Shown: positions 43,100 to 52,570, counted from the first letter of the stretch. The stretch: DNA of 64,000 nucleotides from Hymenobacter pini (GCF_020421205.1 NZ_JAIZZH010000001.1:1037691-1101690); one strand, 5' to 3'. Notes: generated from the sequence alone by a model not told the origin. Made by a program: numbers and translations.

Positions 43100-45181
43100 A
43101 TGAAAAAAACACAATTGATGCGGGAAGGGTTCCGACGGATTAGCGTACTGTTGTGGTTGCTGCTCAGCGGGCTGGCGCTCCAGCCGTTGCGGGCCCAGGA
43201 GGCCTGCTTGCTGGAACCTGTGCCACTCGCCCAACGAATTGCGCAGGCGCCGCTAGTGGTGGAGGCCTGGGTACAAAACGTGCGCAGTGTGAACGACGGT
43301 AACCACATCGTAACTCTCAACGCACTGGAGGTATTTAAAGTATTTCGGGGGAGCCTGCCGGCCGGGACGCTTACGCTGCAAACGCTAGGGGGCACGGTAG
43401 GGCTCCGGCGCGAAGAAGTATCCAATGAGCCGGTGCTGGCGGCCGGGGAGCAGGCGGTATTTCTGCTGGAGGCTAACCCCACCGCGGCGGGCACTTACCG
43501 CTTGGTAGCCGGCCCCCAGGGGCTACTGCGCTACGACCTGGGTACGGCCACCGCCTCCGACCCCTTCCGGCGCTACAATTCTATTCCGGCTGAGCTGTAC
43601 CCTGAACTGATGAGCCTGACTAACCAGAATTTCCGCCTGGTACGGCCTAATGCTCCGCTCGAAGCCCGCCTGCAGCAGGCCAGCCGGCCGGGTGCTGCAG
43701 CTACAATCAGCGGGTTTAGCCCCGCTACCGTTACGGCGGGTACCCGCACGGTGCTTACCATTACCGGGTCCGGTTTTGGCGCTACCCAAGGTAGCAGCAC
43801 CGTGGGATTCAGCAACGCCAATAACGGCGGCACTTCCTACGTGGTGCCCCTAGCCACTGATTATCTGAGTTGGTCAGACACGGAAATTCGGGTGCGGGTA
43901 CCGGGCACAAGTATGAACAACGCCGGGCCGGCCGGCACCGGTAAAATTCAGCTGACTATTGGGGGAGCCACTGCCCTCAGCCCGGAGGCGCTAACTGTAA
44001 ACTACGCGCTGGCAAATGTGAATTATCAGGATAACGCATACCCCGTGGCTATGGTGGGTACGAATGGGGCGGGCGGCTACACGCTCACCTATAATCAGGC
44101 ATTTGCTGCCAACACGGCCGCAGTAGCGTCGTTCGGGCGGGCCCTGGCGGTGTGGCGCAACGGGGTAGGGGCTAACCGGATTGTTGCCGCTGCTACTACT
44201 GCCATCAACACTAATGCCAGCGACGACAATGTGAACGTGGTGAGCTTCGACGACGCGACGGAGCTGCCTACGGGCGTACTGGGCGTTACATACTCGTATT
44301 ACTCCGGCTGCTCCAGCAACGGCGCCATCAACTGGGTACTCACGGGTACCGACTATATTTTTGACGGGGAGCGAAACTGGCAGTTTGGCCCGGCTGCGCC
44401 TACGGGTGGGCAGTTTGATTTTGAAAGTGTAGTCCTGCACGAACAGGGCCACGGGATTCAGCTGGGTCACATTATCAAACCCGGTGCCGTAATGCACTAC
44501 GCCATTGCCGCCAACACCCAGAACCGGGTGCTCAACGCTACCAACGATGTAGCCGGGGCCGCTGCCGAAATAGAGTTCAGCCTTACCGCCCCGCGCTGCG
44601 GTAACCCAGCGTATGCCCGCTTGGCGGCGGCCGTCCCGTTGCCCGTTACGCTGCTCAGCTTCACAGCTGAACGAAATGGGACTGAGGTAGAGGTACGCTG
44701 GCAAACAGCTGCCGAGTTGGGCAGCGCCTATTTCGCGGTGGAAACTACTCTGGACCCCACCGGGCAATGGCAGGAGCTCACGCGCCTGCCGGCCGCCGGC
44801 AGTAGCACCATGCCCCGCACGTACCGCTACCTGAACCAAGCGGCCCCAGGTATGCAGCACTACTACCGCCTGCGCCAAATAGATACCGACGGTAGTCAGC
44901 AGTATTCTGCAGTGGCAAAGGTAGGTCCGGTCAGCGGCGCAGCTACTTTCAGTGCTTACCCCAACCCGTTCACCGACCAGCTGCGCATCCAGCTGCCCGT
45001 GCCAGTGGCTGGCGAGTTGCGGCTGTTTGATATGGCCGGCCGCCTGCAGCAGCGTCAGACCGTAACTGCCGGCTCGGCCGAAGTATCACTGCCCACAGTG
45101 AATATCCGACCGGGAGTGTACGTGCTCGAATGGCAGCCGCAGTCGGGTCCCCGCGGCCGGGTGCGCGTAGTGAAACAGTAG
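43100..45181 (+). CDS. T9SS-secreted metzincin-like protein with IPT/TIG domain
   Basis: A 693-residue secreted protein. After a signal segment (SVLLWLLLSGLALQPLRAQ), residues about 25-160 are an unnamed domain. An IPT/TIG domain spans about 195-290 (ISGFSPATVTAGTRTVLTIT). The zinc site is HEQGHGIQLGH, with His447, Glu448, His451 and His457; it has the HExxHxxxxxH spacing of metzincins but Gln where they have Gly. The sorting part is type A: SAYPNPFTDQLRIQL, LFDMAGRLQQ, IRPGVYVLEW (about 615-693). The T9SS would export it to the surface or medium. It may be a matrixin-like protease; the Gln variant occurs in some Bacteroidota relatives, so activity is likely but untested. Confidence 0.9.
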   Translation: MKKTQLMREGFRRISVLLWLLLSGLALQPLRAQEACLLEPVPLAQRIAQAPLVVEAWVQNVRSVNDGNHIVTLNALEVFKVFRGSLPAGTLTLQTLGGTVGLRREEVSNEPVLAAGEQAVFLLEANPTAAGTYRLVAGPQGLLRYDLGTATASDPFRRYNSIPAELYPELMSLTNQNFRLVRPNAPLEARLQQASRPGAAATISGFSPATVTAGTRTVLTITGSGFGATQGSSTVGFSNANNGGTSYVVPLATDYLSWSDTEIRVRVPGTSMNNAGPAGTGKIQLTIGGATALSPEALTVNYALANVNYQDNAYPVAMVGTNGAGGYTLTYNQAFAANTAAVASFGRALAVWRNGVGANRIVAAATTAINTNASDDNVNVVSFDDATELPTGVLGVTYSYYSGCSSNGAINWVLTGTDYIFDGERNWQFGPAAPTGGQFDFESVVLHEQGHGIQLGHIIKPGAVMHYAIAANTQNRVLNATNDVAGAAAEIEFSLTAPRCGNPAYARLAAAVPLPVTLLSFTAERNGTEVEVRWQTAAELGSAYFAVETTLDPTGQWQELTRLPAAGSSTMPRTYRYLNQAAPGMQHYYRLRQIDTDGSQQYSAVAKVGPVSGAATFSAYPNPFTDQLRIQLPVPVAGELRLFDMAGRLQQRQTVTAGSAEVSLPTVNIRPGVYVLEWQPQSGPRGRVRVVKQ

Positions 45182-45216
45182 CTAGGTATGCAGCATAAGG
45201 CTTTTCCGCCGCTGGC

Positions 45217-47001
45217 TCAGGCTTTTTGTGCGGTTGTTCGGCGTACTTCCCGCTCGCCAATCTGCTGCCGCCACATGGCATAGTACAGGCCGCCTTGCGC
45301 TAACAGCTCCTCATGCCGTCCCGATTCGGCCACGTGGCCGCGCTCCAACACAAAAATCCGGTCAGCGTGCAGAATGGTGCTCAGGCGGTGGGCAATGAGG
45401 ATGGTGATGTGCTGACGAGAGCCGGACAGCTCCCGCACGGTCTGGCTGATTTCCTCTTCCGTAAGCGAGTCCAGGGCTGAGGTAGCCTCATCGAATACGA
45501 GTAGAGTGGGGTGGCGCAGCAGAGCCCGGGCAATGCTGAGGCGCTGCTTTTCACCGCCGGATACTTTCACGCCCCCTTCCCCAATTACGGTATCAAGGCC
45601 CTGGGGGGCGCGGGCCAGGAGGGAGTCGGCGGCGGCCTGGCGCAGGGCGCGCAAGCACTGCTCGTCGGTGGCGGTGGGGGCTACAAAGCGTAGGTTCTCC
45701 CGGATGGTGCCGGCAAACAGCTGGGTGTCCTGGGTTACAAAGCCAATCTGCTCGCGCAGTACATCCAGATCCAGCTCCTTGCCGGGCACACCGTTGTACA
45801 GAATGCGGCCACGGGCTGGCGGGTACAGGCCTACCAGCAGCTTTACCAGCGTGGTTTTGCCCGAGCCCGATGGGCCCACGAAGGCAATGGTCTGGCCCAA
45901 CTCGGTGCGGAAACTAATGCCATCGAGGGCGGGTGAGGCCGCCGTGAGATGCTGGAAATGCACGTTGTCGAACTCCAGGGTCCGAATCTGGCCAATGTCG
46001 CGGGGGTGCGTAGGCTTTACTTCCTTAGGCGTGTCCAGAATCTGCTGATAGTTGGCCAAGGATGCCTCCGTTTCGCGGTACACGTTGATAATGGTACCCA
46101 ACTCCTGCAGCGGCCCGAAAATGGCGAAGGAGTAGAAGAAGAACGTGATGAACTTGCCCGGCAGAATCACGCCCTGCACCACTAAGAACACCAGCATTAG
46201 CAGAATCACGTTGCGCATCAGGTTCACAAACGTGCCCTGCACAAACGATAAGGAGCGGAGGTAGCGCACCTTCTTGAGTTCCAGCTTCAGAATCTTGTCC
46301 GTAGTAGCATTCAGCCGCTGGGTTTCCTGCTGGGCCAAACCTAGGCTTTTGATCAGCTCAATGTTACGCAGGCTCTCGGTGGTGGAGCCGGCCAGGGCCG
46401 TGGTTTCAGCCACAATAGTTTTCTGAATAGCCTTGATGCGTCGGCTCAGAAACAAGCTCAGCGTAGCCAGCAGCGGAATGGTCAGGAAATATACCAGCGC
46501 AATGGGCTTGTACACGCTCAGGGCATACCACGTCACGAACACAATGCCCACCAGCGAGATGAACAGGATGTTGATAAAGCTTTGAATGAGCTTTTCCACA
46601 TCGGTACGCACCTTCTGGAGCTTACCCAGGGTTTCGCCCGAGCGTTGATCCTCAAATACCTGGTACGGTAGCTCTAGGGAGTGCCGCAGCCCATCAGAGT
46701 ACAGGGCCGCTCCCAGTCGCTGGGTGATGACGTTGGTGTAATAGTCCTGGAAATTCTTGGCAATACGCGACACCATGGCCACGCCTAAGGCCTGCAAAAT
46801 CAGGAGGCCCGCCCCGCCGGTAAGAAACTGCCAGAAGGTGGGTGATTGGGTTGTTTTCAGCGCCGGCGACACATACCGGTCAATGATTTTGCCCAGAATC
46901 AACGGGTCGAGTAGACTGAAAATCTGGTTGATGGCGGCCAGGAGCAGCGCCAGGGCCAGCAGCCCCCAATAATTGCGCAGGTAGCTGTATAGAAGTTTCA
47001 T
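45217..47001 (-). CDS. ABC-type exporter, fused permease and ATPase
   Basis: A 594-residue half-transporter. ATG at 47001 (MKLLYSYLRNYWGLLALALL) is preferred over a start 12 codons upstream. An ABC membrane domain with six helices spans about 1-310. The ATPase has Walker A GPSGSGKTTL (near 375), the signature SGGEKQR (near 480), Walker B LLVFDEATSALDS and a switch His in IAHRLSTI. It fits the ABCB/MsbA-like group that exports lipids, peptides or drugs as a dimer. Substrate unknown. It converges with the metzincin-like gene across 35 nt and carries no linked operon partner. Confidence 0.93.
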   Translation of the reverse strand: MKLLYSYLRNYWGLLALALLLAAINQIFSLLDPLILGKIIDRYVSPALKTTQSPTFWQFLTGGAGLLILQALGVAMVSRIAKNFQDYYTNVITQRLGAALYSDGLRHSLELPYQVFEDQRSGETLGKLQKVRTDVEKLIQSFINILFISLVGIVFVTWYALSVYKPIALVYFLTIPLLATLSLFLSRRIKAIQKTIVAETTALAGSTTESLRNIELIKSLGLAQQETQRLNATTDKILKLELKKVRYLRSLSFVQGTFVNLMRNVILLMLVFLVVQGVILPGKFITFFFYSFAIFGPLQELGTIINVYRETEASLANYQQILDTPKEVKPTHPRDIGQIRTLEFDNVHFQHLTAASPALDGISFRTELGQTIAFVGPSGSGKTTLVKLLVGLYPPARGRILYNGVPGKELDLDVLREQIGFVTQDTQLFAGTIRENLRFVAPTATDEQCLRALRQAAADSLLARAPQGLDTVIGEGGVKVSGGEKQRLSIARALLRHPTLLVFDEATSALDSLTEEEISQTVRELSGSRQHITILIAHRLSTILHADRIFVLERGHVAESGRHEELLAQGGLYYAMWRQQIGEREVRRTTAQKA

Positions 47002-47158
47002 GTGCGGCAGAGAGAGGAGAGAGCACACAAGCCGCAAACCCCCCGGAAGGTTTTCGCTAGGCTTAAAACCGTGCTTTCACGCGCCGCTCTACCCACATCA
47101 ATATCATGCTATAGCGCGGTGTAATGAGTTGAAGAAAAGCTGAGTACGGCGTGAGAGG

Positions 47159-47569
47159 CTAGCTGGCGGAAGTTTTATTCCAGTGTTGCAGAATGGCCGG
47201 TACGCTGCTTTCAATCCAGTCGGCGAGGCTGCGTACGTGCTGGGCTGCCTGCTGGCCCAGGGGCGTGAGGCTGTACTCCACGTGCGGGGGCACCACATCA
47301 AAGGCCAAGCGGCGCACCAAGCCGTCGGTTTCCAGCCACTGCAGGGTTTGAGCCAGCATCCGCTCACTCACGCCTCCAATCAGGCGACGCAACTCGCTGA
47401 AGCGCCGGGTTTCGCCATCCAGCACCATCAATACCAGCACGCCCCAACGGCTGGTAATGTGCTTCATTACGGTGCGTGAGGGGCAGGCGGCGGACAATAA
47501 GTCGCCGCGTCGCATCTTTTCCGTAAGCGTAACGGCTTCCGGCGCAGGAGCTAGTTCGATTTTTTTCAT
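47159..47569 (-). CDS. HxlR family redox-sensing regulator
   Basis: A 136-residue winged-helix regulator of the HxlR group. The core includes LSAACPSRTVMKHITSRWGV with Cys29, the position used for thiol sensing in QorR and HypR. RRFSELRRLIGGVSERMLAQ is the recognition helix, and the wing is VVPPHVEYSLTPLGQ. It is divergent from the QorB-like gene, the same arrangement as E. coli ytfH/ytfG, so it probably represses that gene until oxidised or alkylated. Half-sites TACTTAC overlap the promoter region between them, and one directly abuts its own start codon, suggesting autoregulation. Confidence 0.93.
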   Translation of the reverse strand: MKKIELAPAPEAVTLTEKMRRGDLLSAACPSRTVMKHITSRWGVLVLMVLDGETRRFSELRRLIGGVSERMLAQTLQWLETDGLVRRLAFDVVPPHVEYSLTPLGQQAAQHVRSLADWIESSVPAILQHWNKTSAS

Positions 47570-47620
47570 ACTTACCTTTTTGTGCGTACTTACTTTATGT
47601 AAGTATACAACATACTTTTG
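47569..47620 (+). promoter_or_regulatory. HxlR/QorB divergent promoter and operator
   Basis: TACTTAC occurs at 47569-47575 and 47587-47593. GTAAGTA at 47599-47605 forms an inverted repeat with the second (5-nt spacer). The -7 box TACTTTTG (47613-47620) for the QorB gene follows 7 nt later, so the inverted repeat covers its -33 region. This is a natural site for repression by the HxlR protein. Confidence 0.65.
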
Positions 47621-47648
47621 GGGCGTTCATCATTTAACTGCTGAAATC

Positions 47649-48494
47649 ATGAAAATTGCCGTTACCGGAGCCACTGGCCAGCTGGGCCGTTTGGTGGTGG
47701 AGAAACTGAAAGCCCGCGTACCCGCCCACGAGATAATAGCTTTGGTACGCAACCCCGCCAAAGCCACCGATTTGGGCGTGGAAGTGCGGGAAGCCGACTA
47801 CGCCCAACCCGCCACGCTCAGCGCTGCCCTGGCCGGGGTAGATAAGCTGTTGCTGATTTCGTCGAGCGAGGTAGGCAAGCGCGCTGAGCAGCACCGCAAC
47901 GTGATTGAGGCTGCCAAACAGGCCGGGGTGAAGCACATTGTGTACACCAGCGTTCTGCACGCCGATACCTCACCGCTGAGCCTGGCCGACGAACACCGGG
48001 CTACGGAGGCCGAATTGAAGAACTCGGGTGTGGCCTACACGCTGTTGCGCAACGGCTGGTACACCGAAAACTACACGAATTCAGTAGGCGGGGCCGTGGC
48101 CGGCGGGGCTTTCATTGGCAGCGCCCAGGACGGTAAAATCTCCTCGGCCACCCGCGACGATTTTGCCGATGCCGCCGTGGCTGTGCTGACCGGCGAAGGC
48201 CACGAGGGTAAAACCTACGAGATGGCCGGCGACGAGTCGTACACGCTGACGGACCTGGCCGCTGAAATTTCGCGCCAGACAGGCAAGGATATTCCCTACC
48301 GCAACCTACCCGTGGCCGACTACGCCGCCGCGCTGACCAGCTTCGGGGTGCCCGAAGGATTTGCCCACGGCATTGCCAGCTGGGATGCTGATGCCGCCGA
48401 AGGAGCTTTGTTTGATGACAGCCGCCAACTCTCGGCGCTAATTGGCCGGCCTACTACGCCCCTGGCTACGGCCGTTGCCGCTGCCCTGAAATAA
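47649..48494 (+). CDS. NAD(P)H-binding quinone oxidoreductase, QorB/NmrA-like
   Basis: A 281-residue atypical SDR. ATG at 47649 (MKIAVTGATGQLGRLVVEKL) gives the N-terminal NADP-binding motif GATGQLG; the longer frame upstream runs through the promoter. LLLISSSEVGKRAEQHRNVI, VKHIVYTSVLHADTSPLSLA, LLRNGWYTENYT and YEMAGDESYTLTDLAAEI are typical of E. coli QorB (YtfG). QorB reduces quinones by two electrons, avoiding reactive semiquinones. It is controlled by the divergent HxlR gene. A terminator follows the stop. Confidence 0.94.
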   Translation: MKIAVTGATGQLGRLVVEKLKARVPAHEIIALVRNPAKATDLGVEVREADYAQPATLSAALAGVDKLLLISSSEVGKRAEQHRNVIEAAKQAGVKHIVYTSVLHADTSPLSLADEHRATEAELKNSGVAYTLLRNGWYTENYTNSVGGAVAGGAFIGSAQDGKISSATRDDFADAAVAVLTGEGHEGKTYEMAGDESYTLTDLAAEISRQTGKDIPYRNLPVADYAAALTSFGVPEGFAHGIASWDADAAEGALFDDSRQLSALIGRPTTPLATAVAAALK

Positions 48495-48515
48495 GGGGAA
48501 AGACCAAGAAGGATG

Positions 48516-48552
48516 AACCCGCTGTTGGCATTTGGGCCAGCAGCGGGTTTTT
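48516..48552 (+). terminator. Terminator of the QorB-like gene
   Basis: AACCCGCTG-TTGGC pairs with GCCAG-CAGCGGGTT and is followed by TTTTTGCTT. Confidence 0.85.
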
Positions 48553-48598
48553 GCTTGCTGCTGCAAGTGTTGAACTCATCCGTGCTGCGGCCCTGAGC

Positions 48599-50293
48599 TT
48601 AGGCAGTGGCCTCCCCGGCGGTGCTGGCTACCAGCCGGGTACTGCCCGGCACCATAACCGGGGGCGCGGCAGTGGGGCGGTAGTGTTGGGCCAGTAGGTG
48701 GGTAACCAGGGGCGGCTCGGGCCCCTGGTGCAGCGGCCAGATGCGGCTTTTCAGCTCGGCCTCGTCCCGGCTTACGCCCCGGTCGTGCTGCTGCTCGTGC
48801 TCCTCCCACGATTCCACCAGGAAATACTCTACCATGCGCGTGGGGTCGGCCAGGTCGGCATACAGGCCCCAGCCAATGGCTCCTTCGCGCCGCCGGATGC
48901 GGCCCAGCTGCTCCATCAGGTACGTGAAAAGCGGGCGGTTTTCCGGCGGAATGTGATACGTGGTGGTAATGATAACGGGCCCTTCGGTGGGGGCTGGCTC
49001 CGTAGCCAGTACCGGTTCGCGCCGGGCCCGGGCCGGCGTGTGGTCGAGGGCCTGCGGTGAGTTACGCAGGGAAAATTTCAGCACCAGCAGCGTACTCAGC
49101 CCCAGCCAGCCGGCCGCCCCGGCTAGCGCTATGGGCAAGCCCATTTGCTCTGCCACTGAGCCCCACACCACCGAGCCCAGCGCCATGCCGCCCTGAATAG
49201 TGAGCAAGTACAAGCTGATGGTGCGAGCCTGCACCCAGCGCGGCACCACCGTTTGCACACCCACGCTGAAGGAGTTGAGCACCAGCATCCAGGCCATGCC
49301 TACCAGTACCAGCAAAAGGTAAAGCAGCCACCGATTGTCGGCAAAGCCTAACCCCAGCAGGCCCACCGCAAACACGGACGTAGCCAGCGTGACACGCCAG
49401 TTAATGGAAATGTGGCGGTTGATGCGGGGTAGGGTAACGGCGGCAATAACGGCCCCCAGCCCCATGCAGGAGAGCAGCATAGAGTAGAAGGAGGTGGGCA
49501 GCTGCAGCCGCCGGGCTACCACGGCCGGCATCAGGGCAAACAGGGCGCTGGCCCCGAAGGTGAAGCTCACCCCGCGCACCAGGATGTGCTGCACGGCCGG
49601 CGCAAAGCGGGCGTAGCGCACCCCGCCCCGAATGGCGGCCACCACCCGCTCAGTAGCTAGGGTGGCTGTGGCCTGGGGCTCCCGCTTCCAGCTATACACC
49701 ATGTAAATCGTGGCCAGAAACGATATTCCATTCAGCAGAAACGCTGCTCCCGCCGAAAAATACCCGATTACTAACCCGCCCAGCGCTGGCCCAAAAGCGC
49801 GGGCCAGATTGAAGCTCACACTGTTGAGGGCAATGGCCTGGGGCAGCTCCTGGCGGGGTACCAGTTCCGGCGTCACGGTTTGCCACACGGGGTTGTTCAG
49901 AGCTCCGCCCAAACCCAGCAGAAACGTAAGGGCCAGCAGCAGCCAAGGCGTGGTGAGGTGCAGCAACGTAACCGCCGCCAGCAGCAGAGCCACCACGGCC
50001 ATCCAGGTTTGGGTGGCCAGCAGCATTTTGCGGCGGTCCACCAAATCGGCCAAGGCACCAGCGGGTAGGCTTAACAGAAATATCGGTAGGGCCGAAGCCG
50101 TTTGCAGCAAGGCAACCAGCACTGGCGAAGTGGTTAGCTCCGTCATTAGCCCCACCGCCCCCACGTTCTGCATCCAGGTGCCAATGTTCGACACGAACGA
50201 CGCAATCCACAGCATCCGAAAAAACGGGATTTTGAGCGGCGAAAACGGCGAGGGAGTTGCAGGGGAGGCGGGTGCAGTAACGGGTGCTGACAT
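48599..50293 (-). CDS. MFS transporter fused to a monooxygenase-like (ABM) domain
   Basis: A 564-residue protein. Residues about 1-415 form a 12-helix MFS_3-type transporter (FRMLWIASFVSNIGTWMQNV, ALPIFLLSLPAGALADLVDR with the A-motif LADLVDRRK). From about 445 to 545 there is an antibiotic-biosynthesis-monooxygenase-like domain (ITTTYHIPPENRPLFTYLME, EGAIGWGLYADLADPTRMVE, YFLVESWEEHEQQHD). This fusion is found in a group of actinobacterial and Bacteroidota transporters related to the EntS enterobactin exporter. The ABM-like part may sense or modify the exported compound. Substrate unknown. The protein ends in a proline and valine tail. Confidence 0.92.
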   Translation of the reverse strand: MSAPVTAPASPATPSPFSPLKIPFFRMLWIASFVSNIGTWMQNVGAVGLMTELTTSPVLVALLQTASALPIFLLSLPAGALADLVDRRKMLLATQTWMAVVALLLAAVTLLHLTTPWLLLALTFLLGLGGALNNPVWQTVTPELVPRQELPQAIALNSVSFNLARAFGPALGGLVIGYFSAGAAFLLNGISFLATIYMVYSWKREPQATATLATERVVAAIRGGVRYARFAPAVQHILVRGVSFTFGASALFALMPAVVARRLQLPTSFYSMLLSCMGLGAVIAAVTLPRINRHISINWRVTLATSVFAVGLLGLGFADNRWLLYLLLVLVGMAWMLVLNSFSVGVQTVVPRWVQARTISLYLLTIQGGMALGSVVWGSVAEQMGLPIALAGAAGWLGLSTLLVLKFSLRNSPQALDHTPARARREPVLATEPAPTEGPVIITTTYHIPPENRPLFTYLMEQLGRIRRREGAIGWGLYADLADPTRMVEYFLVESWEEHEQQHDRGVSRDEAELKSRIWPLHQGPEPPLVTHLLAQHYRPTAAPPVMVPGSTRLVASTAGEATA

Positions 50294-50339
50294 ATTCTAT
50301 GCGTACGTAAGCCCACGGTGGGAAGATGGTCTAAAACAG

Positions 50340-50376
50340 TACCACCCACTAAGCAGCTGGTGCTGAGTGGGCGGTA
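50340..50376 (-). terminator. Terminator of the large surface protein gene
   Basis: TACCACCCACTAAGCA pairs with TGCTGAGTGGGCGGTA with one mismatch; GTTTTAGA follows on the minus strand. Confidence 0.75.
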
Positions 50377-50404
50377 ATACTGATTGGTGGGCTAGCTCAG
50401 CAGC

Positions 50405-52570
50405 TTACAGCCGCAGCCCAATACCGGGTCCTAACAGAATAAAAGGCTTGCCTTTAGAGAGCAAATAACCGCCGCCCAAGTACAGTGGGAAAGTGAGCTT
50501 AGCGTCGCGGCGGGTAGGAGAGATAGAGCCTAATAGTACAATACCAAGGTCACGGCTAGCTTCCTTATTGCTGCTACTGGTGAGGTTAAAGGCGTTCAGT
50601 GCCACGAAGCCTGCTCCAATTTTATAGGGACGTAAGCGGTTAATTTTCTCGGGATGATAAAAGCTCAGCTGCCCCAGCATGGCTAACGAAATGCCCCCGA
50701 ACGAGGTGTAGCTCGACTCGCCTGAGTACTTAGTCAGCAGGCCGCCCGGGAAGCTCACATCAATGTCGAACTTCATGCGGCGCTGCAGCACCAGCTCCAG
50801 CTTCTGCGAGAAGCCCGGCTCCGAATACTGGCTTTGCGTGTGGCGCACCGTTACGATGATGGTGCTCCAATCATCCAGGTCGTACGTTTTGCGGGAGTTC
50901 AGCAGACTGTTCAGGCTGATATTCCCCACCTGGCACTGCTTATCCTGATAGAAAGCGGCCCGCACCGAGTTACCATCGGGACAAATAACCACGTTGTCCA
51001 CGGTGCGCATTTCAATCAGCTCACCCTTGGCATTCTGGGTACGAATTTCGAAGGTGAGATATTGCTTACCATACAGTTGTTGGTCGGTATCAATGGCCCC
51101 GGAGTTGAAGCTGAATACCACGTCGCGGATAACCCGGTCGTACAACACCGGGCCATTGAGCCGGGTAATGGGGCGGGGAGCTTCACCGAATGTTACACCT
51201 ACAAAATCAAGCGGATGGGGCCGCTGAAACTCCCGTACCGCCAGGCTCTGACCAGTAGGCTGACCCGTGTTGAAAATGGTAATCCGCTTCTTATCAATGG
51301 TAAGCGGAATCTTAATGCGGTACACTACAGCCGCATCCGAGCGAATACTCGAATCGGAAGGAATCACCTGCACATCTTCAAAGTGGAACCGCCCCCGCGT
51401 TAGCGACTCACCTTCCAGGCGCACATCCACGGTTTCGCCGGGGTTTACGGTGGTGTTGCCGGTCCAGTCGCCGCCCCGGTGCCGCACGCTTACGGCGTTG
51501 ATGGTGGTTTTGGGCGAGATGTTGAAGTTGGTGATGTACTTGGCCTGGTCGTTTTCCTTGATGTAGAGGTAGCTTTCCGTCTGGCGGTGGGTGTTGTACA
51601 CGCGCAGCCAGCACAGTACCCGGTCGTTGGTGAGGTACTGACGCGTGAACAGCTCGGCAATCAGCGCGCCCCCGGCTTCCTCCTGGTCCTCAATGCGGTA
51701 GGTGCGCTTCAGGTCGAAGGTGCGGCCGTTGTCCAGAATCAGCTCCACGCCCTTCCGGCGGGAAACTTCATCCAGCGTGATTTCCTTTTTATCCACGCTC
51801 AGGAAGCGCAAGCGCGAGGCTTTCACGGTGAACTCCTGGCGGATGGGGGGGAGGGCGTAGGTAACGCGGCGGTTATTATCGGTGAGGAAAGGCCGCTCGG
51901 TTTGGGGCCGCAGCGTGAGCTGGCGGGTGCCCAGGGCGTTGGGCAGCACGTGCAGGCGCAGCACGCCTTTTTCCTGCTCCAGGCGGTAGTCGATATCCTG
52001 GCCGTGGGTCCACTCGGGCGTTACCCGGATGTTCTTGGCGTTGTTGCTAGTGAGGTCGAATACCTTTTCTTCGCCCACAAACAGCTCCGTATCCGAGGGG
52101 CGGAACTCCAGAGTGGTGCGCGTAACGGGCAGCAGCTTCACCGTTTCGGTGCGCGGGGCAAAGCCCACGGAGTCGGACGGCTGGCGGAAGGTAAGGCTCA
52201 GAAACTTATTGCTGCCCAAATCCTTGAAACGCAGCTTGGCGCGGTAGTACTGCGCCCCATCCACGGGCGAAAGGGAATCGAGCAGGGTAAAATCGGCGGA
52301 GCGCTGCAGGCGCAGGCCCTGGCGGCCGGGCGTTTCGGGGTACATTAGCAGCTCGGCCGTTTCGTCGTCTTGCCGGTAGTAGAAATACAGGTGCGGTTCG
52401 CCCTGCACCAGCACGGTATTGCGGCTCAGGCTATAGCGGGTGGTATCGGTGCGCAGGCTTACGTCGCGCAGGAGGGGGGCACGCTGGGCGCGTACGGAAA
52501 CGGCACAGAGCAGCAGCAGGCTCGTGAGCAAACCCCACGAGAGCCCACGAAGTCCGGAAAAGTGTAGCAC
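50405..52570 (-). CDS. Large exported Ig-like/beta-barrel protein, unknown function
   Basis: About 721 residues. The open frame reaches back through the tRNA gene, so an upstream ATG is excluded; the GTG at 52570 (or a TTG at 52579) precedes a signal peptide GLLTSLLLLCAVSVRAQ. The mature part starts APLLRDVSLRTDTTRYSLSR. Residues about 60-550 form several beta-sandwich-like domains (TTLEFRPSDTELFVGEEKVF, FTVKASRLRFLSVDKKEITL, KTTINAVSVRHRGGDWTGNT). The C-terminus is barrel-like and glycine-rich: GGISLAMLGQLSFYHPEK, FPLYLGGGYLLSKGKPFILL and GPGIGLRL. I do not recognise the family; the final strand suggests outer-membrane insertion. Possibly a cell-surface structural or gliding-related protein. 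Confidence 0.8.
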   Translation of the reverse strand: MLHFSGLRGLSWGLLTSLLLLCAVSVRAQRAPLLRDVSLRTDTTRYSLSRNTVLVQGEPHLYFYYRQDDETAELLMYPETPGRQGLRLQRSADFTLLDSLSPVDGAQYYRAKLRFKDLGSNKFLSLTFRQPSDSVGFAPRTETVKLLPVTRTTLEFRPSDTELFVGEEKVFDLTSNNAKNIRVTPEWTHGQDIDYRLEQEKGVLRLHVLPNALGTRQLTLRPQTERPFLTDNNRRVTYALPPIRQEFTVKASRLRFLSVDKKEITLDEVSRRKGVELILDNGRTFDLKRTYRIEDQEEAGGALIAELFTRQYLTNDRVLCWLRVYNTHRQTESYLYIKENDQAKYITNFNISPKTTINAVSVRHRGGDWTGNTTVNPGETVDVRLEGESLTRGRFHFEDVQVIPSDSSIRSDAAVVYRIKIPLTIDKKRITIFNTGQPTGQSLAVREFQRPHPLDFVGVTFGEAPRPITRLNGPVLYDRVIRDVVFSFNSGAIDTDQQLYGKQYLTFEIRTQNAKGELIEMRTVDNVVICPDGNSVRAAFYQDKQCQVGNISLNSLLNSRKTYDLDDWSTIIVTVRHTQSQYSEPGFSQKLELVLQRRMKFDIDVSFPGGLLTKYSGESSYTSFGGISLAMLGQLSFYHPEKINRLRPYKIGAGFVALNAFNLTSSSNKEASRDLGIVLLGSISPTRRDAKLTFPLYLGGGYLLSKGKPFILLGPGIGLRL

